Shown here one piece after another: positions 22,764 to 23,629 of a DNA stretch of 23,629 nt. The stretch comes from a virus. The notes below the pieces were generated by a model that saw only the letters and a program-made list of their open reading frames with translations, made no database searches and was not told where the DNA came from. The stretch is taken from positions 1 to 23,629 of IMG/VR virus record IMGVR_UViG_3300022220_000022; one strand, given 5' to 3'. The position numbers were made by a program, and so were the translations under genes. Position 1 is the stretch's first letter. The number at the start of each line of letters is the position of its first letter.

Positions 22764-22802
22764 AGCCCACCACTGGTTAACTCCTTTGGTGGGTTTCTTT
22801 TT
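22764..22802 (+). terminator. Intrinsic terminator of the small RNA
   Basis: Stem AGCCCACCA (22764-22772) with TGGTGGGTT (22787-22795), 9 bp with one G-U, loop of 14 nt, then TTTCTTTTTT (22794-22802 region). The orientation is rightward; no matching A-run would make it work leftward. A second CCCACC (22740-22745) could compete for the 3' arm. Confidence 0.85.
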
Positions 22803-22856
22803 GCATGCCTAAGAAAATCCTTAGAAAATGTTTTGGTACAATGTACATATAGAAGG

Positions 22857-23019
22857 ATACCCCCTAGCCCCCTTGGTCAATACCCTAGTGTTGCACAAAT
22901 GTTACACTCCAGGTAGTTGCAAAAGTACAACACTGTGGCAAATCCATCGCAGTGTTGCAGGAATGACACAGGGATGCTTGAAGATTGTCAGGGCAATAAT
23001 ACCCAAGCAATACCCAAGC
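22857..23019. repeat. Iteron-like direct repeats, ATACCC(n)AG family
   Basis: ATACCCCCTAG (22857-22867), ATACCCTAG (22880-22888) and ATACCCAAG twice in an exact 11-bp tandem AATACCCAAGC (22998-23008, 23009-23019), all on the same strand. The 11-bp period places the last pair on one face of the helix. Confidence 0.6.
22928..22957. repeat. Stem-loop / inverted repeat
   Basis: CAACACTG (22928-22935) with CAGTGTTG (22950-22957), perfect 8-bp arms extendable to 11 bp with two G-U pairs, loop of 8 nt. No U-run follows, so not a terminator. Confidence 0.65.
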
Positions 23020-23145
23020 ATTTAACCCACTGTAATCCATGACAAATCTAGGGACAATGCAAACTGAATGACACAATGGGACACGTTCTTTTTATCCATG
23101 CATTATATAGTCTGAATATTATTATCATTTATTTTATTTAATGGG

Positions 23146-23175
23146 TTGACATATTGAAAAGCTTAGAATTATAAA
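23146..23175 (+). promoter_or_regulatory. Rightward sigma70-type promoter
   Basis: TTGACA (23146-23151), 18-nt spacer, TATAAA (23170-23175), with an AT-rich stretch upstream. Predicted start near 23182, inside a TAGGGACA motif, giving a leader of about 35 nt before the 72-aa gene. Confidence 0.8.
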
Positions 23176-23216
23176 TAGGGACAAACAAAAATTAATTAAA
23201 TATAAGGGATTTTAAA

Positions 23217-23435
23217 ATGAGAATAATAAATACAGACGGCAAAAAAGCTCAAAGAAAACTTGATAAAGACGCAAAAAGATTAACCGAAAGAACAACAGAA
23301 CAAAAATTGAAGGATTTAATGTTAGAATATGAGAGGGCTAATAGACGTTACGAACAAGCAAAAAGAGATGTATTAGCTTGGTTGTCTCATACAGATGCAA
23401 TCAAAAAAGAAATGTTTGAATTAATAAAAGGTTAA
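23217..23435 (+). CDS. Small charged coiled-coil protein, 72 aa
   Basis: First gene of the rightward block, directly under the promoter at 23146. RBS AAGGGA lies about 9 nt before the ATG. The protein is highly charged (KKAQRKLDKDAKRLTERTTEQKLK) with heptad-like spacing from residue 20 to 65, ending ELIKG. I see no HTH motif, Cys cluster or membrane segment. First-expressed small phage proteins often act on host polymerase, nucleases or defence, but nothing in the sequence points to a target. I do not recognise a family. Its lysine- and AAA-rich codon use is more A-rich than the late genes. Confidence 0.7.
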   Translation: MRIINTDGKKAQRKLDKDAKRLTERTTEQKLKDLMLEYERANRRYEQAKRDVLAWLSHTDAIKKEMFELIKG

Positions 23436-23463
23436 CTTTAACATTGTCATCGTTATCGGTGGC

Positions 23464-23475
23464 AATTCTAGAATT
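23464..23475. repeat. 12-bp perfect palindrome in the gap after the 72-aa gene
   Basis: AATTCTAGAATT in the 71-nt gap before the next start. It could be an operator or mRNA feature; all but four bases are A/T, so chance is possible. Confidence 0.35.
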
Positions 23476-23506
23476 AACTTAAACCAAAACAAAAGGATAA
23501 AACAAA

Positions 23507-23629
23507 ATGTCAAACTACCCATTAGTTCACATCTCTAAAATGACAGGAAAACTAGACGGCTTTAAGGCTATCAGTACCAATACAATGACAAATGAATATT
23601 GCATTAAACAAAATGCCTCCACTAGAAAA
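23507..23629 (+). CDS. Phage protein of unknown function, N-terminal 41 aa (cut by window edge)
   Basis: Translated by hand from the ATG at 23507; RBS AGGA lies 9 nt upstream (23494-23497). It begins MSNYPLVHISKMTGKLDGFK, then AISTNTMTNEYCIKQN. I associate this opening (HISKMTGKL, then INTNTLTN-x-C) with a protein found in several aquatic phages in which Cys-x-x-Cys-Tyr-type motifs follow, distantly like phage gp88 proteins, but the diagnostic part lies beyond the window. It follows the 72-aa gene by 71 nt and probably shares its transcript. Confidence 0.6.
   Translation, partial: MSNYPLVHISKMTGKLDGFKAISTNTMTNEYCIKQNASTRK

Larger units (their letters stand above)
22597..22802 (+). ncRNA. Candidate small RNA, about 200 nt
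   Basis: The unit is bounded by a perfect sigma70 promoter and an intrinsic terminator. Hairpins I can draw: CCGCCAGGCGG (22602-22612); AGTAAT/ATTACT (22631-22636 with 22652-22657); CTTGGTA-GTC-TAC-G-CAAG (about 22673-22691, one bulged G); ACTTA-CGG-TAAGT (about 22694-22706); TGTAAG/CTTACA (22731-22736 with 22755-22760), holding the C-rich loop UCCCCCACCC; and the terminator stem. The terminator loop contains CUCCUUU (22781-22787), identical to the anti-SD core of 16S rRNA. A long protein start in this stretch is lacking. A leader/attenuator for the rightward genes is the alternative reading, but those have their own promoter at 23146. Confidence 0.6.
22803..23145. other. Non-coding repeat-rich region, possible origin or packaging/regulatory site
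   Basis: No convincing ORF on either strand. I see a small hairpin CTAAG-AAAATC-CTTAG (22809-22824 area); four direct ATACCC-type motifs (22857-23019); CCCTAG twice, 21 bp apart (22862 and 22883); AGTGTTGCA twice (22887 and 22951) plus an inverted one-mismatch copy (22926-22934); a 10-bp repeat GAATGACACA (22961-22970 and 23066-23075); and TAGGGACA (23049-23056), also found at 22709 and 23176. The right 45 nt are very AT-rich and lie just upstream of the rightward promoter. Candidate roles: replication origin, repressor or terminase binding site. Confidence 0.5.

Noticed and set aside
22828-23076. Two short overlapping ORFs (65 aa plus strand, 63 aa minus strand) in the control region
   Set aside because: No ribosome binding sites, Cys/His-rich low-quality sequences, and they cross repeat motifs; most likely chance open frames in the non-coding region.
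22668-23167. 9-bp inverted repeat TCTAAGCTT ... AAGCTTAGA
   Set aside because: Six of the nine bases are the self-complementary AAGCTT, so the match is mostly automatic, and the arms are about 490 nt apart.
1-23629. CRISPR array, transposon or integrase in the window
   Set aside because: No regularly spaced repeats, transposase, terminal inverted repeats or recombinase motifs were seen.

Overview
The window is the virion-gene arm of a tailed, short-tailed (podovirus-type) phage, with a divergent promoter region and the start of a rightward, presumably early, gene block at the right end. The base composition is AT-rich. The gene set is a terminase, a T7-type portal/connector, a scaffold, an HK97-fold capsid protein, T7-like adaptor and nozzle tail proteins, a short Gln/Ala-rich internal protein and two very large internal virion proteins. 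This combination and the protein style (for example the HEPKGVASA decoration protein and the GYTGSxND fibre repeats) match podoviruses known from marine and other aquatic bacteria, many only from metagenomes. Host assignment is inference: nothing in the window names a host.

Layout. From 22448 leftward to the window edge all genes lie on the minus strand with almost no gaps, and several start/stop codons overlap as TAATG or ATGA. In transcription order they are: small terminase (22448); a receptor-binding cassette of a LamG-like tail protein, a small tail protein and a beta-helix tailspike; large terminase; portal; a 32-aa Lys/Pro-rich microprotein; a 79-aa protein; scaffold; major capsid protein; two decoration/head-fibre-like proteins with a G/C hairpin between them; tail adaptor; a 113-aa protein; tail nozzle; a 105-aa protein; three internal virion proteins (136, 1440 and 754 aa); a membrane-anchored GH24 lysozyme; and a holin-like protein cut by the window edge. 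The receptor-binding genes therefore sit between the two terminase subunits.

Control region (22449-23216). This is the only long non-coding stretch. A strong sigma70-type promoter (TTGACA, 18 nt, TGG-TATACT) fires left into the late operon. A perfect consensus promoter (TTGACA, 17 nt, TATAAT) fires right, but the first thing downstream is an intrinsic terminator about 200 nt away with no convincing ORF between, which is the signature of an independent small RNA. Its terminator loop carries CUCCUUU, identical to the anti-Shine-Dalgarno core of 16S rRNA, and a second predicted loop is C-rich. Beyond it are 340 nt of repeats (four direct ATACCC-type motifs including an 11-bp tandem, an 8-11 bp stem-loop, repeated TAGGGACA). 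A third rightward promoter follows, feeding a 72-aa coiled-coil protein and the start of a second gene.

The most interesting items are the candidate phage small RNA, the repeat array beside the terminase operon, and a promoter-like sequence whose -10 box overlaps the large terminase start codon.
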